Part shown: in pieces, positions 24,828-34,958 of the stretch
How the letters are laid out: each line of letters begins with the position of its first letter
Numbering within the stretch: position 1 is the stretch's first letter
Source: Synechococcus sp. J7-Johnson
GTDB lineage: Bacteria > Cyanobacteriota > Cyanobacteriia > PCC-6307 > Cyanobiaceae
DNA: 64,000 nt
NCBI RefSeq assembly: GCF_024345795.1
Contig: NZ_JAGQBU010000010.1
Span: forward strand, 38,120-102,119
Direction of reading: 5' to 3'
Notes under the pieces: model-generated
What the model was told of the DNA's origin: nothing
Database searches by the model: none
Seen by the model: only the letters and a program-made list of their open reading frames with translations
Program-made: the position numbers and the translations under genes

Positions 24828-25169
24828 TCAGAACAGCCCCAGAAAGCGGCGTCGGGGTTGCGCCTCACCCTCGCTGGCCTTTGGGGCACGACCCTGGCCA
24901 CCATCCTGGTGGTAGCGCGGAACGTTGTCACCGACGGTGAGCAGCGCTTCCTTGTTCTTCCACCAGATCCAGTCGCGGATGGGTGGTGTAGCCAGCAGAT
25001 CATCGCGGCTGAGCCCCAGACCAAGCTTGCGCGAGGCATCCACCAGCACCTCGATCATCGCCTCACCGTCACTACAGCGAGCAAGCGCTTCATTGGTGCG
25101 CTTTGCCCCGTTCAGGGCCTTCACCAGCGCCTGAACTCTTTGGGACACCGTAAGAGAAGCAGGATTCAT
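24828..25169 (-). CDS. Nif11-like domain protein
   Basis: From the ATG at 25169 the protein has 113 residues. The helical part (RVQALVKALNGAKRTNEALA, EAMIEVLVDASRKLGLGLSR, DDLLATPPIRDW) resembles the Nif11/nitrile-hydratase-leader fold: a helix-rich ~60-residue module with an acidic DL near the end. A basic, Gln/Arg-rich tail of about 25 residues follows. In cyanobacteria this family is best known as leader peptides of ribosomal natural products, but many members stand alone with unknown roles. No double-Gly cleavage site or cysteine-rich core is seen. A second family member is at 63069. Confidence 0.6.
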   Translation of the reverse strand: MNPASLTVSQRVQALVKALNGAKRTNEALARCSDGEAMIEVLVDASRKLGLGLSRDDLLATPPIRDWIWWKNKEALLTVGDNVPRYHQDGGQGRAPKASEGEAQPRRRFLGLF

Positions 25170-25316
25170 CAGACCCCAGCCGCATGAGTCGGACCGTACC
25201 AGTCTGAGGCGGTCGGTGAGCGCTCTGCGCCAGGGCTGGTCGCGATCGGGCTGACAGAAGTGGAGATCAGAGGCCACACTGGTATCAGCGCAGTTCCACT
25301 TCGGCGCATCCTTTGC

Positions 25317-25997
25317 ATGGCGTCCACACCGCAGTCCCCCCGTCACTGGGTGATCGGTGACGTCCATGGCTGCGCCACAGCTCTCCAGGACCTGATCACC
25401 CGACTGCCGCTCAGCGACCGTGTGATCTTCTGTGGTGATCTGATCAATCGAGGACCCCAGATCGAGCGCACCTTGATCCTGGCCTGGGATCTGGTCGGAC
25501 AGGGTCGGGCCGTATGGCTTCGGGGCAACCACGAGCAGAGCCTGCTCAAGGCTCTCAGCAAGCAGCGCGGCACCAGCGATCCTGCCCTGGCGGGTTCCGA
25601 CACCTACCGGCAGCTGGGCAGCCGTCAATGCCGCCTCTGGCGGGAGCGTCTGGAGGGCCTCCCCCTGGCCTACTGGGGCAAAGGCTGGGTCGCCACCCAT
25701 GCTGGCTTCGATCCCAGCACCTGGTTGCCCCACCTTTCCATCCGCCAGCCCTTCTGGAGCCAGTACGACGGCCGCTTCGGGGATGTGATCATCGGTCACA
25801 CCCCCGTGGCCCGGGTCGAGCGCAGTGCCAACGGCATCGTCAAGATCGATACCGGTGCCTGCTACGGCGGTAGGCTGAGTGCCTACTGCCCTGAAACCGC
25901 CGAGTTGATCAGCGTGCCCGGCCTGCGCAGCATCCAGTCCCAGCTGCCGGTCCTGGGCCGACGGCGTTCTGGCAAAGCGGTGGCCGGCTCCTGCTGA
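25317..25997 (+). CDS. Serine/threonine-type metallophosphatase
   Basis: The 226-residue protein has the phosphoprotein phosphatase metal motifs GDVHGC, GDLINRGP and GNHEQ, then a late GHTPVARVER and KIDTGACYGGRLSAY. This is the PrpA/ApaH-like class, which acts as a protein phosphatase or diadenosine tetraphosphatase using two metal ions. The start ATG at 25317 is chosen because the conserved core begins just after it (RHWVIGDVHG). It is 10 bases upstream of recC but is probably only a neighbour of the rec operon. Confidence 0.9.
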   Translation: MASTPQSPRHWVIGDVHGCATALQDLITRLPLSDRVIFCGDLINRGPQIERTLILAWDLVGQGRAVWLRGNHEQSLLKALSKQRGTSDPALAGSDTYRQLGSRQCRLWRERLEGLPLAYWGKGWVATHAGFDPSTWLPHLSIRQPFWSQYDGRFGDVIIGHTPVARVERSANGIVKIDTGACYGGRLSAYCPETAELISVPGLRSIQSQLPVLGRRRSGKAVAGSC

Positions 25998-26007
25998 GAG
26001 CAGCTCG

Positions 26008-29000
26008 ATGCTGACGGTCTATCGCAGCAACCGGGCCGACCTGCTCGCCCAGCTCCTGGGAAAACACCTGCTTCTGGCCCCTCCCGACCTCTTTGAAACG
26101 GTGTCGGTGGTGGTGAACACCTGGCCCACCAGCCGCTGGCTGGGGGAGCAGCTGGCCCTTGAGCTGGGGGGAATCGCCGCCAACATCCGCTTCCCCTTTC
26201 CCGGCAGCCAGCTGCGCACCATTGTCCAGCAGCTCCTGGGAGACAGCAGCGAGGACAGCGACCCATGGCGAGCCAGCGACCTGGTCTGGCCTGTGCTGGA
26301 GTTGCTGCCCCAGCTGGTGGAGGCCCCTGAAGCCGCGCCGCTGCGGCGCTGGCTGGAGCACCGCGACGACGCGGGCGAGCTGGATACCTCTCTCTGGCAA
26401 CTGGCCCGCGCCATCGCCGATGGCCTCGACGACCTCTGCCTGTACAGGCCCGCCATGGCCCTGGCGTGGTGGCAGGGCGGCTGTGGCGACAACCGCGGCG
26501 ACCCCCTGCCGGAGTCGCTGGCCTGGCAGCCCCTGCTGGTTCAGCGCTTGCGGGATCGGCTGGGACAGAAACCCTTCGGGCTCCAGGCCCTGGAGTTGAT
26601 CGAGCGTCTGCGCCAGGGCCGCATCAGCGTCGAAGCGATCCCCTCCCCCCTGCGCCTCTTCGGCCTCAGCAGCGCCCCGCCCGTGCAGGTGCAGCTGCTC
26701 CAGGCCCTGGCCCTGGTGGTCCCCGTGGACCTCTACCTGCTCACCCCCTGCGCCGACCTCTGGCAGCGCTGCATCGAGCGCCGCCGCGAGCTTCAGGACG
26801 CTCTGGCCCTGGAGCAGCCCTTCGGCCTCGACTGGTTGCTGCAGACCCCTGGGCTCGAGGCTCGCTTCGGCCGCCTGGGCGGGGAATTCCAGCAGTTGCT
26901 GGAGGGCACCGGGGAGTCGGAGCTGGGCGAGGCCCAGGAGCGGGATCTGTTCCTGTTGCCGGCCACGGCGGCGACCGCCAGCCTGCGCAGCCCCAGCCTG
27001 CTGGAGCAGCTCCAGGAGCAACTTGCCCAGCCGGCAGAAGGCCATCTGCTGCAGCGCGCCCCGGAGGACCACTCCCTGGAGTTCCACCCCTGTCCGGGAA
27101 AGCTGCGGCAGGTGCAGATCGTGCGTGATCGCTTGCTGCAGCTGCTGGCCGCGGACCCCAGCCTCGAGCCGCGCCACATCCTGGTGATGACTCCCCAGGT
27201 GGACCAGCTGGCACCGCTGCTGGCCTCGGTCTTCTCCGACAGCGACGCCACAGGAGTTGAGCTGCCCTGGCGGCTCACCGACCGCAGCCAGCTCGATGAC
27301 GCCGGCATTGCCCAGTCCCTGCTGCAGTTGCTGCGCCTGGCGGGAGAGCGCCTGACGGCCTCGGGACTGGAGGGCCTGCTCGAGAGCACTGCCCTGCAGG
27401 AGCACCATCAACTGGAGCCCCAGGAGGCTGCCGCCATCACCAGCGCGCTCCAGGCCAGTGGCTTCCGCTGGGGGCTGGACGGGGCCGAGCGGGGCGGCAG
27501 CGAGCAACACAGCCTGAGCTGGGCGATCGACCGACTGTTACTGGGCCTGGTGCTCCCCGACCAGCCCGGACTGGCCATCGGCGCCTGCGCGCCCCATCGC
27601 CTTTCCGGCACGCCGGAGAGCCAGGGGCGCTGGATTCTGCTGCTCACCCGCATCGAGCGGTGGTTGATCCAGCTACGCCGCAGCCGCCGCGCCGAGGACT
27701 GGGGCCCGTGCCTCAGGGACCTGCTCGAGGATCTGTTCGGCGACGGCGGCGAGAGGGCCTGGGAGCTGATCTCGATTCACCAGGCCATCGCCGAGTGGAC
27801 CGCCGGGGCCGCCGGGTGCACCCTGACGATCCCGGCCACGGTGCTGGCAGCGGTGCTGCAGGAGCGGCTGGCCGCTGACAGCGGTCGCTTCGGCCACCGC
27901 AGCGGCGCCCTGACGATCAGCGCCCTCGAACCGATGCGGGCCATCCCTTACCGGGTGATCGTGCTGATGGGCCTCGACGCGGAGGTCTTCCCGCGCCGGC
28001 GTCAGCGGCCCAACTTCCATCCGATGGAGCACCAGCGCCTGCTGGGGGACCCCGATCCGGCCGACCAGGACCGCTATGTGCTGCTTGAGGCCCTGCTCTC
28101 GGCCCGCGATCATCTGCTGGTCAGCTGGAGCAGCCGGGACGAGCGCAGGGGCGACCGCCTGCCGCCGCCCGCCCCGGTGCGCCAGTGGCTGGATCAGCTC
28201 CAGGCGGAACTCGGCGCGGAGGGCTTCAAGGGGCTGGTGGTGGACCACCCAGTCAGTCCGCTTGATCGCCACAATTTCCTGGCGGCAGGTCAGCGACCGC
28301 CCTCCAGCTGTGACCAGCGCCTGCGACAGGCCCGCCAGCGCCTCGAGGATCCGGCCATGGCAGCGCGACCACTTCAACCCCTCGCCCGACGGGAGTCACC
28401 TGAGCCGGGAGCTGCGGCCGGCACCACCGGATTGGAGCTGGAGTCACGCAACGATCCTTTCGAGGATCTGCGCCGCTGGTTGATGGCGCCCCAGGAGAGC
28501 TGGCTGCAGCAACTGGGCCTGAGGCCGCGGGAATGGTCCGAGCCGGTGGAGGACCTAGAAGACCTCAGCCTCGATGAGCTGCGGCGCTCCCGGCTGCTGC
28601 GGGATCAGCTCGCCCGCGGCGGCCACGAGCCCGCCCCGCCCGACTGGCCCTGGCTGTGGCGGGGGCGGGGCCTGGCGCCTCCTCTGACTGCTGGGGAGCT
28701 GGAGGCTGACGCCCTCAGCCAGCGCTGGTCGTCGCTGCAGCAGCTCCTCGAGCGGCTGGGGGAACCCCGGCGTCAGCGGCACCGGTGGCAGGAGCGGCAG
28801 GATCCAGGTCTGGGCTGGGACCTGGAGGCTGATCTCGACTGGCGCGACGATCTGCTGGTGCTGGTGCACACCGCCCGGGCCCGCATCCCCCACCGTCTCG
28901 ATCTCTGGCTGCGGCTGTTGCTGGCTGCTGCCAGCGGCCAGGCCCCGCGGCAGGCCGTCCTGATCGCCCGCGACAAGAACCATTTCGTGGTGGCGCAGCG

Positions 29001-29340
29001 GCTGCAGGCGATCGCAGCGGGGGCCGCGGCAGAGCAGCTCCAGCAGTTGCTCCTCTGGCGGCAGAGCCACCGCCACCACTGCTGGCCGGTGCCCCCTGAA
29101 ACCGGCTGGGCCTATGCCCAGGCCGAGCACAATCGCTCCGGCGATGGCTCCATCAAGGCGTTGCAGTGCTGGGAGGGGGCTCCCCCCTGGACCGATGGCG
29201 AACGGGAGCAGGAGGCGATGGCCCTCTGTTTCGGTCGCGACTGCCCGGGTGAATCCCTCCTCCGGGGCGATTTCGGAGCTTTCTCCGCCCTGGCCATGGC
29301 CCTGCATGAACCGCTGCTGCTTCAGCAGCTGAAGCCATGA
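26008..29340 (+). CDS. recC: Exodeoxyribonuclease V subunit gamma (RecC)
   Basis: RecC is the scaffold and Chi-recognition subunit of the RecBCD helicase-nuclease, which processes double-strand DNA ends for recombination. The 1110-residue protein begins MLTVYRSNRADLLAQLL, near the family opening, then has PTSRWLGEQLALELGGIAAN, followed by FLLTP-type helicase remnants without Walker motifs. Late blocks include PYRVIVLMGLDAEVFPRR and RNDPFEDLRRWLMAPQESW. It overlaps recB by four bases (ATGA), and recC-recB-recD follow in order as one operon. Confidence 0.95.
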   Translation: MLTVYRSNRADLLAQLLGKHLLLAPPDLFETVSVVVNTWPTSRWLGEQLALELGGIAANIRFPFPGSQLRTIVQQLLGDSSEDSDPWRASDLVWPVLELLPQLVEAPEAAPLRRWLEHRDDAGELDTSLWQLARAIADGLDDLCLYRPAMALAWWQGGCGDNRGDPLPESLAWQPLLVQRLRDRLGQKPFGLQALELIERLRQGRISVEAIPSPLRLFGLSSAPPVQVQLLQALALVVPVDLYLLTPCADLWQRCIERRRELQDALALEQPFGLDWLLQTPGLEARFGRLGGEFQQLLEGTGESELGEAQERDLFLLPATAATASLRSPSLLEQLQEQLAQPAEGHLLQRAPEDHSLEFHPCPGKLRQVQIVRDRLLQLLAADPSLEPRHILVMTPQVDQLAPLLASVFSDSDATGVELPWRLTDRSQLDDAGIAQSLLQLLRLAGERLTASGLEGLLESTALQEHHQLEPQEAAAITSALQASGFRWGLDGAERGGSEQHSLSWAIDRLLLGLVLPDQPGLAIGACAPHRLSGTPESQGRWILLLTRIERWLIQLRRSRRAEDWGPCLRDLLEDLFGDGGERAWELISIHQAIAEWTAGAAGCTLTIPATVLAAVLQERLAADSGRFGHRSGALTISALEPMRAIPYRVIVLMGLDAEVFPRRRQRPNFHPMEHQRLLGDPDPADQDRYVLLEALLSARDHLLVSWSSRDERRGDRLPPPAPVRQWLDQLQAELGAEGFKGLVVDHPVSPLDRHNFLAAGQRPPSSCDQRLRQARQRLEDPAMAARPLQPLARRESPEPGAAAGTTGLELESRNDPFEDLRRWLMAPQESWLQQLGLRPREWSEPVEDLEDLSLDELRRSRLLRDQLARGGHEPAPPDWPWLWRGRGLAPPLTAGELEADALSQRWSSLQQLLERLGEPRRQRHRWQERQDPGLGWDLEADLDWRDDLLVLVHTARARIPHRLDLWLRLLLAAASGQAPRQAVLIARDKNHFVVAQRLQAIAAGAAAEQLQQLLLWRQSHRHHCWPVPPETGWAYAQAEHNRSGDGSIKALQCWEGAPPWTDGEREQEAMALCFGRDCPGESLLRGDFGAFSALAMALHEPLLLQQLKP

Positions 29341-32300
29341 GCGTCGCCGAAACCCAGTCAGCGGCAGCGGCTGGGGAGCTGGCGGCCAACGGATTCCCGC
29401 TGGATCCAGGGGTGCACCTGATTGAAGCCAGTGCCGGCACCGGCAAGACCTTCACCCTCGCCCATCTGGTGCTGAGACTGGTGGGGGAGCGGCAGCTGTC
29501 ACTGCGATCGCTGCTGGTGGTCACCTTCACCAAGGCTGCCGCCGCCGAACTCAGGGACCGGATCGGCCGGCGGCTGCAGCAGGCCCAGCAGTTGCTGCAG
29601 ACCCCTGATCCGGCGGGCCATGAGGGACTTGATCAGGAACTGAAGGATTGGCTCGGGACCATCCCCCCGGAGGACTACGAACGGTTGCGCGCCCAACTGC
29701 TGCTGGCCCTTGAGGAGCTTGACGCCGCCGACATCACCACGATCCACGGGTTCTGCCACCGCAGCCTGCAGCGTCAGGCCCTGGAAGCGGGCCTGGCCCC
29801 TGAGGTGGAACTCGAGGATGACGGTGCGCTGCTGCAGGAACAGGTGGTGCACGACTACTGGCAGCAGCAGGTGTTGCCCCTGCCGGCCCATGCCCTGCGG
29901 GGACTGATAAGCCGGGGTGTCGAAATCAAAGGGCTGCAAACCCTGCTGGCCAGCCTGGAGGGAGATCCGACCCTGGCCAGCCCGGATCTGCCGCCCGGCT
30001 GGGACCCTGAGCAGCCCCTGCCCCCCCAGTGGCTCGGCCAGTGGGAGACCGACTGGCTCCGTTTCCAGGCCCTCTGGGAGCAGGAGGGTGAGGAGCTGGA
30101 ACAGGCTCTCCGCGCGGCAGCGGCAGAGCGCAAGCAGGCAGGCATCAAGAGCAAGGGGCCCTACACCGTCAAGCCCCGCCACAATCGCGTCCAGCTGCTC
30201 AGCGCCTGGCTGCAGGCACAGCCGTGCCCGGGCTCCTACGCAGAGCTGCTGGAGGACAAGACCAGCTGGATTCCCGACTACTTCCACCCAGGGCCGATCA
30301 GCCAGGCGGCGGCACTGGCGGGGCCGGTGCCGCGGCTGCCCCAACCCCGATTGCTGGCAGCGGCGGCGGCACTGGTGGACGCTCCTGCCGAGGCGGTGCT
30401 CAGCCATTTCTGCCACTGGGCCCGGGCGGAACTGGCGCGGCGACGGCAGCGCGGAGGACGCATGAGCTATGGCGACCTGCTGAGCAGCCTCGATCCCGGT
30501 GCCGACGGCACTCAGCGTCCAACACTGATCGAGGCCCTCTCAGAGCGCTACGAGGCTGCGCTGATCGATGAGTTCCAGGACACCGATCCCCTGCAGTGGC
30601 GCATCCTCCAGCGGGTCTTCGCGGCCGGTGATGCCCAGCACCAGCAGCTGTTGGTGCTGGTGGGAGATCCCAAGCAGGCCATCTACCGCTTCCGGGGCGG
30701 CGATCTCGACACCTACCGCGCCGCCAGCAGGACCGCCGCAGCCAGCCACCGGCTCATGCGCAACTTCCGCTCCTCGCCTCCCCTGCTGGAGGCGCTGAAC
30801 CGACTGATGGCCCCGGGCCTGCCCCGCTCAGACCTGCCGGTGCCGCCCCTGCGGGCCGCCCGGCTGGATAGGGGGGAGTCGTTGATCCTGCCGGCGAGCC
30901 AGCAGCCCCTGCAGCTGCTCTGGCTCGGAAACGATCGAAGCGCTGGCGAAGCGCCCCCCAGTCGCAGCGAGCTGGAGAGCCGAACGGCTGATCGGGTGGC
31001 GTCCCTGGTCCTGGATCTGCTGCTGAGCGGATGGCGGATGGGCGAAGGAGAGCTGAGCCGGCCCCTGCGACCCTCCGACATCTGCCTGCTGGTGGACCGG
31101 CACCAGCAAGCCGAAGACCTGCGGGAGGCCCTGGAGCGCCGTGGCCTGCCCAGCCGCCTGCTCAGTCAGGGGGATGTGTTCGCCGGTGAGGGGGCCGCCC
31201 TGCTGCAGCGGTTGCTCGATGCCCTGGCGGAGCCCGGCAGCGGCGCACGCCTGCGGCTGCTGGCCGCCTCCCCCCTGATGGGCTGGAGTCCGCGCCAGCT
31301 GGCGGAAGCTGGCAGCCAGGAGTGGGATCGCCTGTCCGGCCAGCTGGCCCGCCTGGCCGAGCGCCTGCCCAGCGACGGTTTGCTCGCCACCCTGGGGCAG
31401 ATGCTGCGCAGTGAGGAGCTGGCACAGCTCTCCCTGCAAGGTCGCTGGCTGGCCGACCTGCAGCAGTGCGCGGAGCTGGTACAGGAGCGGCTGCACCAGC
31501 AGCGACTCGGGGCAGCAGCCAGCGCCGACTGGTTGCGGCGGCGGCGATTGCATCCGCCCGAAACGGTGCCGGAGAACCAGCTGCCCCACAGCGATGCGGT
31601 GACTTCCGCAGTGGGGGTGTTGACGGTGCACCGCAGCAAGGGGCTGGAATTCCCCGTGGTTATCTGCCCCTATTTCTGGCAGGGGGTGAACAGCGCCAGT
31701 CGCCGGGGCAGCCGCCGTCTCGGGCGTCGCTGGAACGCGGAGCACGCCGGCGGGCCCCAGCTGGATGTGCATCTCGATCAGCGCTGGGGGCCGGGCCAGG
31801 TGGCGGCGGAGCAGGAGCAGGCCGCGCTGGCGGCGGAGCGGGAACGGCTGGCCTACGTGGCCCTCACCCGCGCGCGGGAGCTGCTGGTGCTCGGCTTCGG
31901 TCCGGCCCTGGACCAGGCGAGCAATCCCCTGATCCCGTGGCTGTTCAGCGGGCACCCCCTACCGCCCCTTGGCCCCAACGACGACGACGACATCTACACC
32001 TCTCGCTCCGATCAGGAGTGGCTCGACCATCTAGACGGAGAGATCCAGCGGCGAGCCCTGCCGATCACCGTGATCAGCGGCGAGCCCACCCAGCCGAACT
32101 CCGTGCGCTGGCAAGCCCCTGCGGAGGCCGGAGATCTGGGCACCGGACCGGTGCCCCGCTGGCCCCTGCTCTCGGGCTGGGGGCGCAGCAGCTACTCCAG
32201 CTGGACCCAGGGGGCCCACGGGGGACCCCTGGCGCCGGAGGCGATTGAGGAGGGCCGCGAAACCGATGGCATCGATCGTGCCGCCACCGATACGGCAGGT

Positions 32301-33221
32301 CCGGATCCAAAGGCCAATGGACCCGTCAGCCCGGAGCGGGGACCAGATGCCTGGGGTCCCCGCAGCGGACCTCTGGCGATGTTTCCCCGCGGCGCCGCTG
32401 CCGGTGATTGCCTGCACCGCATCCTGGAGCGGATTGATCACCGCCAGCCTGGCGACGATCCGCTCCAGCAAAAGCTGGTGGAGCGGGAGCTGGAGAGGGC
32501 TGGACTGGATCTAGAGCATGTCTCGGCCACTCTGAAGTTCCTCGAGCAGCTGCGTCACACACCGATGGGAGGGGCACTGGGGAATGTGTGTCTGGCCCAG
32601 CTGGATCCGCGGCGGCAGCTGCGCGAAATGCCCTTCGATCTGCCCCTGGCCCTGGGAGCGGAGACCTCAACTGGCCACGCTCTGGTGAGGGCCCAGGGGT
32701 TGGCCGAGGTGTTCAGCCGGCATCCGCAGGGGTGCTTCAGCGGGGCTTACGCCCAACGGCTGGCGGAACTGAACGTGGCCAGCCGCGGCTTCCTCACCGG
32801 CTCGATCGATCTGGTCTTCACCGCACCGGGGCCGGACGGGCGGGAGCGCTGGTGGGTGGCCGACTGGAAAAGCAACTGGCTGGGGCAGCGAGACCCCCAG
32901 GGCCAGCCCCTCGCCTGTGGCCCTCTCGACTACGGACGGGCCGAGATGGCAGCACTGATGGAAAGCCACCATTACCCGCTCCAGGCCCACCTCTATCTGG
33001 TGGCCCTGCACCGCTATCTGGGCTGGCGTCTGCCGGGCTACAACCCCCAGCAAGATCTCGGCGGTTACCTGTATGTGTTCCTGCGGGGCGTCCCCGGTGC
33101 CGTCACCCCGGCACCGGGCCTGGCCATGGCGGAGCAGTCGGTGCCTGGGATGTTCGTGGAGCCAGCACCGCTGGATCGCCTCCTGGCCCTTGATGCTCTG
33201 CTGCGGGAAGGCCAGCAATGA
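29337..33221 (+). CDS. recB: Exodeoxyribonuclease V subunit beta (RecB)
   Basis: RecB is the 3'-5' helicase and sole nuclease of RecBCD. The 1294-residue protein has Walker A in EASAGTGKTFTLAHLV (about residues 29-44), VVTFTKAAAAELRDRI, DEFQDTDPLQW and VGDPKQAIYRFRGGDL. It then has TVHRSKGLEFPVV and VALTRARELL, so the UvrD-like core is complete. The C-terminal nuclease domain is also intact, with GSIDLVF and WVADWKSNWLG carrying the catalytic Asp-Asp-Lys set. It overlaps recC and recD by four bases each. Confidence 0.97.
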   Translation: MSVAETQSAAAAGELAANGFPLDPGVHLIEASAGTGKTFTLAHLVLRLVGERQLSLRSLLVVTFTKAAAAELRDRIGRRLQQAQQLLQTPDPAGHEGLDQELKDWLGTIPPEDYERLRAQLLLALEELDAADITTIHGFCHRSLQRQALEAGLAPEVELEDDGALLQEQVVHDYWQQQVLPLPAHALRGLISRGVEIKGLQTLLASLEGDPTLASPDLPPGWDPEQPLPPQWLGQWETDWLRFQALWEQEGEELEQALRAAAAERKQAGIKSKGPYTVKPRHNRVQLLSAWLQAQPCPGSYAELLEDKTSWIPDYFHPGPISQAAALAGPVPRLPQPRLLAAAAALVDAPAEAVLSHFCHWARAELARRRQRGGRMSYGDLLSSLDPGADGTQRPTLIEALSERYEAALIDEFQDTDPLQWRILQRVFAAGDAQHQQLLVLVGDPKQAIYRFRGGDLDTYRAASRTAAASHRLMRNFRSSPPLLEALNRLMAPGLPRSDLPVPPLRAARLDRGESLILPASQQPLQLLWLGNDRSAGEAPPSRSELESRTADRVASLVLDLLLSGWRMGEGELSRPLRPSDICLLVDRHQQAEDLREALERRGLPSRLLSQGDVFAGEGAALLQRLLDALAEPGSGARLRLLAASPLMGWSPRQLAEAGSQEWDRLSGQLARLAERLPSDGLLATLGQMLRSEELAQLSLQGRWLADLQQCAELVQERLHQQRLGAAASADWLRRRRLHPPETVPENQLPHSDAVTSAVGVLTVHRSKGLEFPVVICPYFWQGVNSASRRGSRRLGRRWNAEHAGGPQLDVHLDQRWGPGQVAAEQEQAALAAERERLAYVALTRARELLVLGFGPALDQASNPLIPWLFSGHPLPPLGPNDDDDIYTSRSDQEWLDHLDGEIQRRALPITVISGEPTQPNSVRWQAPAEAGDLGTGPVPRWPLLSGWGRSSYSSWTQGAHGGPLAPEAIEEGRETDGIDRAATDTAGPDPKANGPVSPERGPDAWGPRSGPLAMFPRGAAAGDCLHRILERIDHRQPGDDPLQQKLVERELERAGLDLEHVSATLKFLEQLRHTPMGGALGNVCLAQLDPRRQLREMPFDLPLALGAETSTGHALVRAQGLAEVFSRHPQGCFSGAYAQRLAELNVASRGFLTGSIDLVFTAPGPDGRERWWVADWKSNWLGQRDPQGQPLACGPLDYGRAEMAALMESHHYPLQAHLYLVALHRYLGWRLPGYNPQQDLGGYLYVFLRGVPGAVTPAPGLAMAEQSVPGMFVEPAPLDRLLALDALLREGQQ

Positions 33222-34942
33222 CTCCACAGATGACTCCGCAGCCGCCCACCCTCAGCCCCCTGGGGCCAGCCCTGGCTGAAGCCCTGCCGAGGCTCTACGG
33301 CATCAAGAGCGATCCGTTGCTGGCCGAGCTGATCGAGGCTCTGAGTGCGGCCCTGCTGCGCGGTGAGTTGCACCTGCCCCTGGACGGATCAGCCCCCGAG
33401 GGCATCGTCAGCGTGGAGCACTGGCCTGAAGGCCACCGCCAGGCCCTGGTGCGCTGCGGCTGGATCCAGGGCCCGGAGCAGCTTGAGCCGCCAGCTGACG
33501 ACTCCCCGCCCCCGCTGATGCTCAGCGAACGGGGTGTGGGCTGGCGGCGCTGGCTGTTGCTGCTGGAGAGCACGATGGCCGAGCTGGAGCAGCGAGCCAC
33601 AGCTTGCGTGCAGCCAACCCTGAGCCCAAAGCGCCTGCAGACCGCCGCGCAGCGGGCCCAGCAGCGTGGCGGGCTGGATTCCCATCAGCGGGCGGCGGTG
33701 GCGGCCTTGCTCCGGCAGGGCCTGGTGCTGCTCGGAGGCGGACCCGGCACCGGCAAAACCAGCACGATCGTGCAAATGCTCGCAGCGGTGCTGGAGGAAC
33801 GCCCTGGCTGGCGGCTGCACCTGGCGGCACCCACCGGCAAGGCCGCCGCCCGCCTGCGCCAGGCGATCGCCGCCGGAGGCTCCACCCTGCCGCCGGATCT
33901 GGCCACCCAGCTGACAGGCAGTCCCTGCACCACCCTGCATCGCCTGCTGGAGAGCCGCGGCGAGGGGTTCGGACGCAACCGGGAGCGGCCCCTGGCACTG
34001 GATCTGCTGGTGGTGGATGAGGTGTCGATGCTGGATCTCCCCCTGATGGCCGCCCTGCTGGAGGCCTTGCCAGCCGAGGCCCAGCTGCTGCTGGTTGGGG
34101 ATCCCGATCAGCTGGCCCCGGTGGGCCCAGGGGCGGTGCTGCAGGAACTGCAGGTCCCGGCCAGGCGCCAGACCCTGGGGGGTTCGTCGATCGAGCTGAG
34201 CACCACCTATCGCAATGACGGGGCCCTGGCCCTGGCTGCCGGCCGGTTGCGGCGTGGTGACACCCCTGGATTTCTGCAACAGCTCAGCCTGCTCGAGGCC
34301 TCCGACAACCTCAGCTGGTGGCGCTGCGCACCAGGCCGATTACCCCTCGAGTTACTGGAGCGGCTCAGGGCCCATCAGCTGCAGCTGGCTCAGCTGGCCG
34401 CCCGCTGGAGTGAGGATCCTGATGGTCTGAGCCTGGAGCTGCTCGAGGAGGTGGAGCGCTGCGTGGTGCTTGCTCCCACCCGGCGCGGACGCTGGGGTGT
34501 GGAATCACTGAACCAGCGGCTGCTCGCAGCTGACTGGAGCCGGGGACCCGCCGGCTGGCCCCCCGGCACTCCCGTGCTGTGTCAGCGCAACCTGCCGGAG
34601 CAGGGGCTCGCCAATGGCGATGTGGGGGTGGTGGTGATGGTGGAAGGCCAGCGCAGGCTGCTGTTCTGGGGAAGCCAGGATCCTGGCGAGGAAAGCAATG
34701 GCGGCACCGGCGCTGCCGGCGGAAGGTCGCGGCTGGTCCATCCCAGCCGCATGGCCGCAGCAGAGGCGGCTTTCGCGATCACCATCCACAAGTCGCAAGG
34801 CAGTCAGTACCAACAAGTGCTGGTCCTGATGCCGGAGAGGGAAGGCCGCTGGGACCAGCGGCTTCTCTACACAGCATTGACAAGGGCCCGGCAGCAAGCG
34901 GTGCTGATCACCCCCGAAGGCCAGGGGTGGCTGCCCGCCTGA
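33218..34942 (+). CDS. recD: Exodeoxyribonuclease V subunit alpha (RecD)
   Basis: RecD is the 5'-3' helicase subunit of RecBCD. The 574 residues include Walker A in [16 protein letters not shown] (about residues 173-188), [47 protein letters not shown] and the late [13 protein letters not shown] and [13 protein letters not shown]. The length and the N-terminal extension before the Walker motif fit RecD rather than RecD2. It overlaps recB by four bases and ends 16 bases from the convergent glnN stop. Confidence 0.96.
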   Translation: MTPQMTPQPPTLSPLGPALAEALPRLYGIKSDPLLAELIEALSAALLRGELHLPLDGSAPEGIVSVEHWPEGHRQALVRCGWIQGPEQLEPPADDSPPPLMLSERGVGWRRWLLLLESTMAELEQRATACVQPTLSPKRLQTAAQRAQQRGGLDSHQRAAVAALLRQGLVLLGGGPGTGKTSTIVQMLAAVLEERPGWRLHLAAPTGKAAARLRQAIAAGGSTLPPDLATQLTGSPCTTLHRLLESRGEGFGRNRERPLALDLLVVDEVSMLDLPLMAALLEALPAEAQLLLVGDPDQLAPVGPGAVLQELQVPARRQTLGGSSIELSTTYRNDGALALAAGRLRRGDTPGFLQQLSLLEASDNLSWWRCAPGRLPLELLERLRAHQLQLAQLAARWSEDPDGLSLELLEEVERCVVLAPTRRGRWGVESLNQRLLAADWSRGPAGWPPGTPVLCQRNLPEQGLANGDVGVVVMVEGQRRLLFWGSQDPGEESNGGTGAAGGRSRLVHPSRMAAAEAAFAITIHKSQGSQYQQVLVLMPEREGRWDQRLLYTALTRARQQAVLITPEGQGWLPA

Positions 34943-34958
34943 TGACTGCCGTGGAGAC

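Noticed and set aside
25909..27510. 533-codon minus-strand frame opposite recC
   Set aside because: Composition is dominated by Gln, Leu and Gly, there are no domains, and it lies on the antisense strand of a recognisable RecC.
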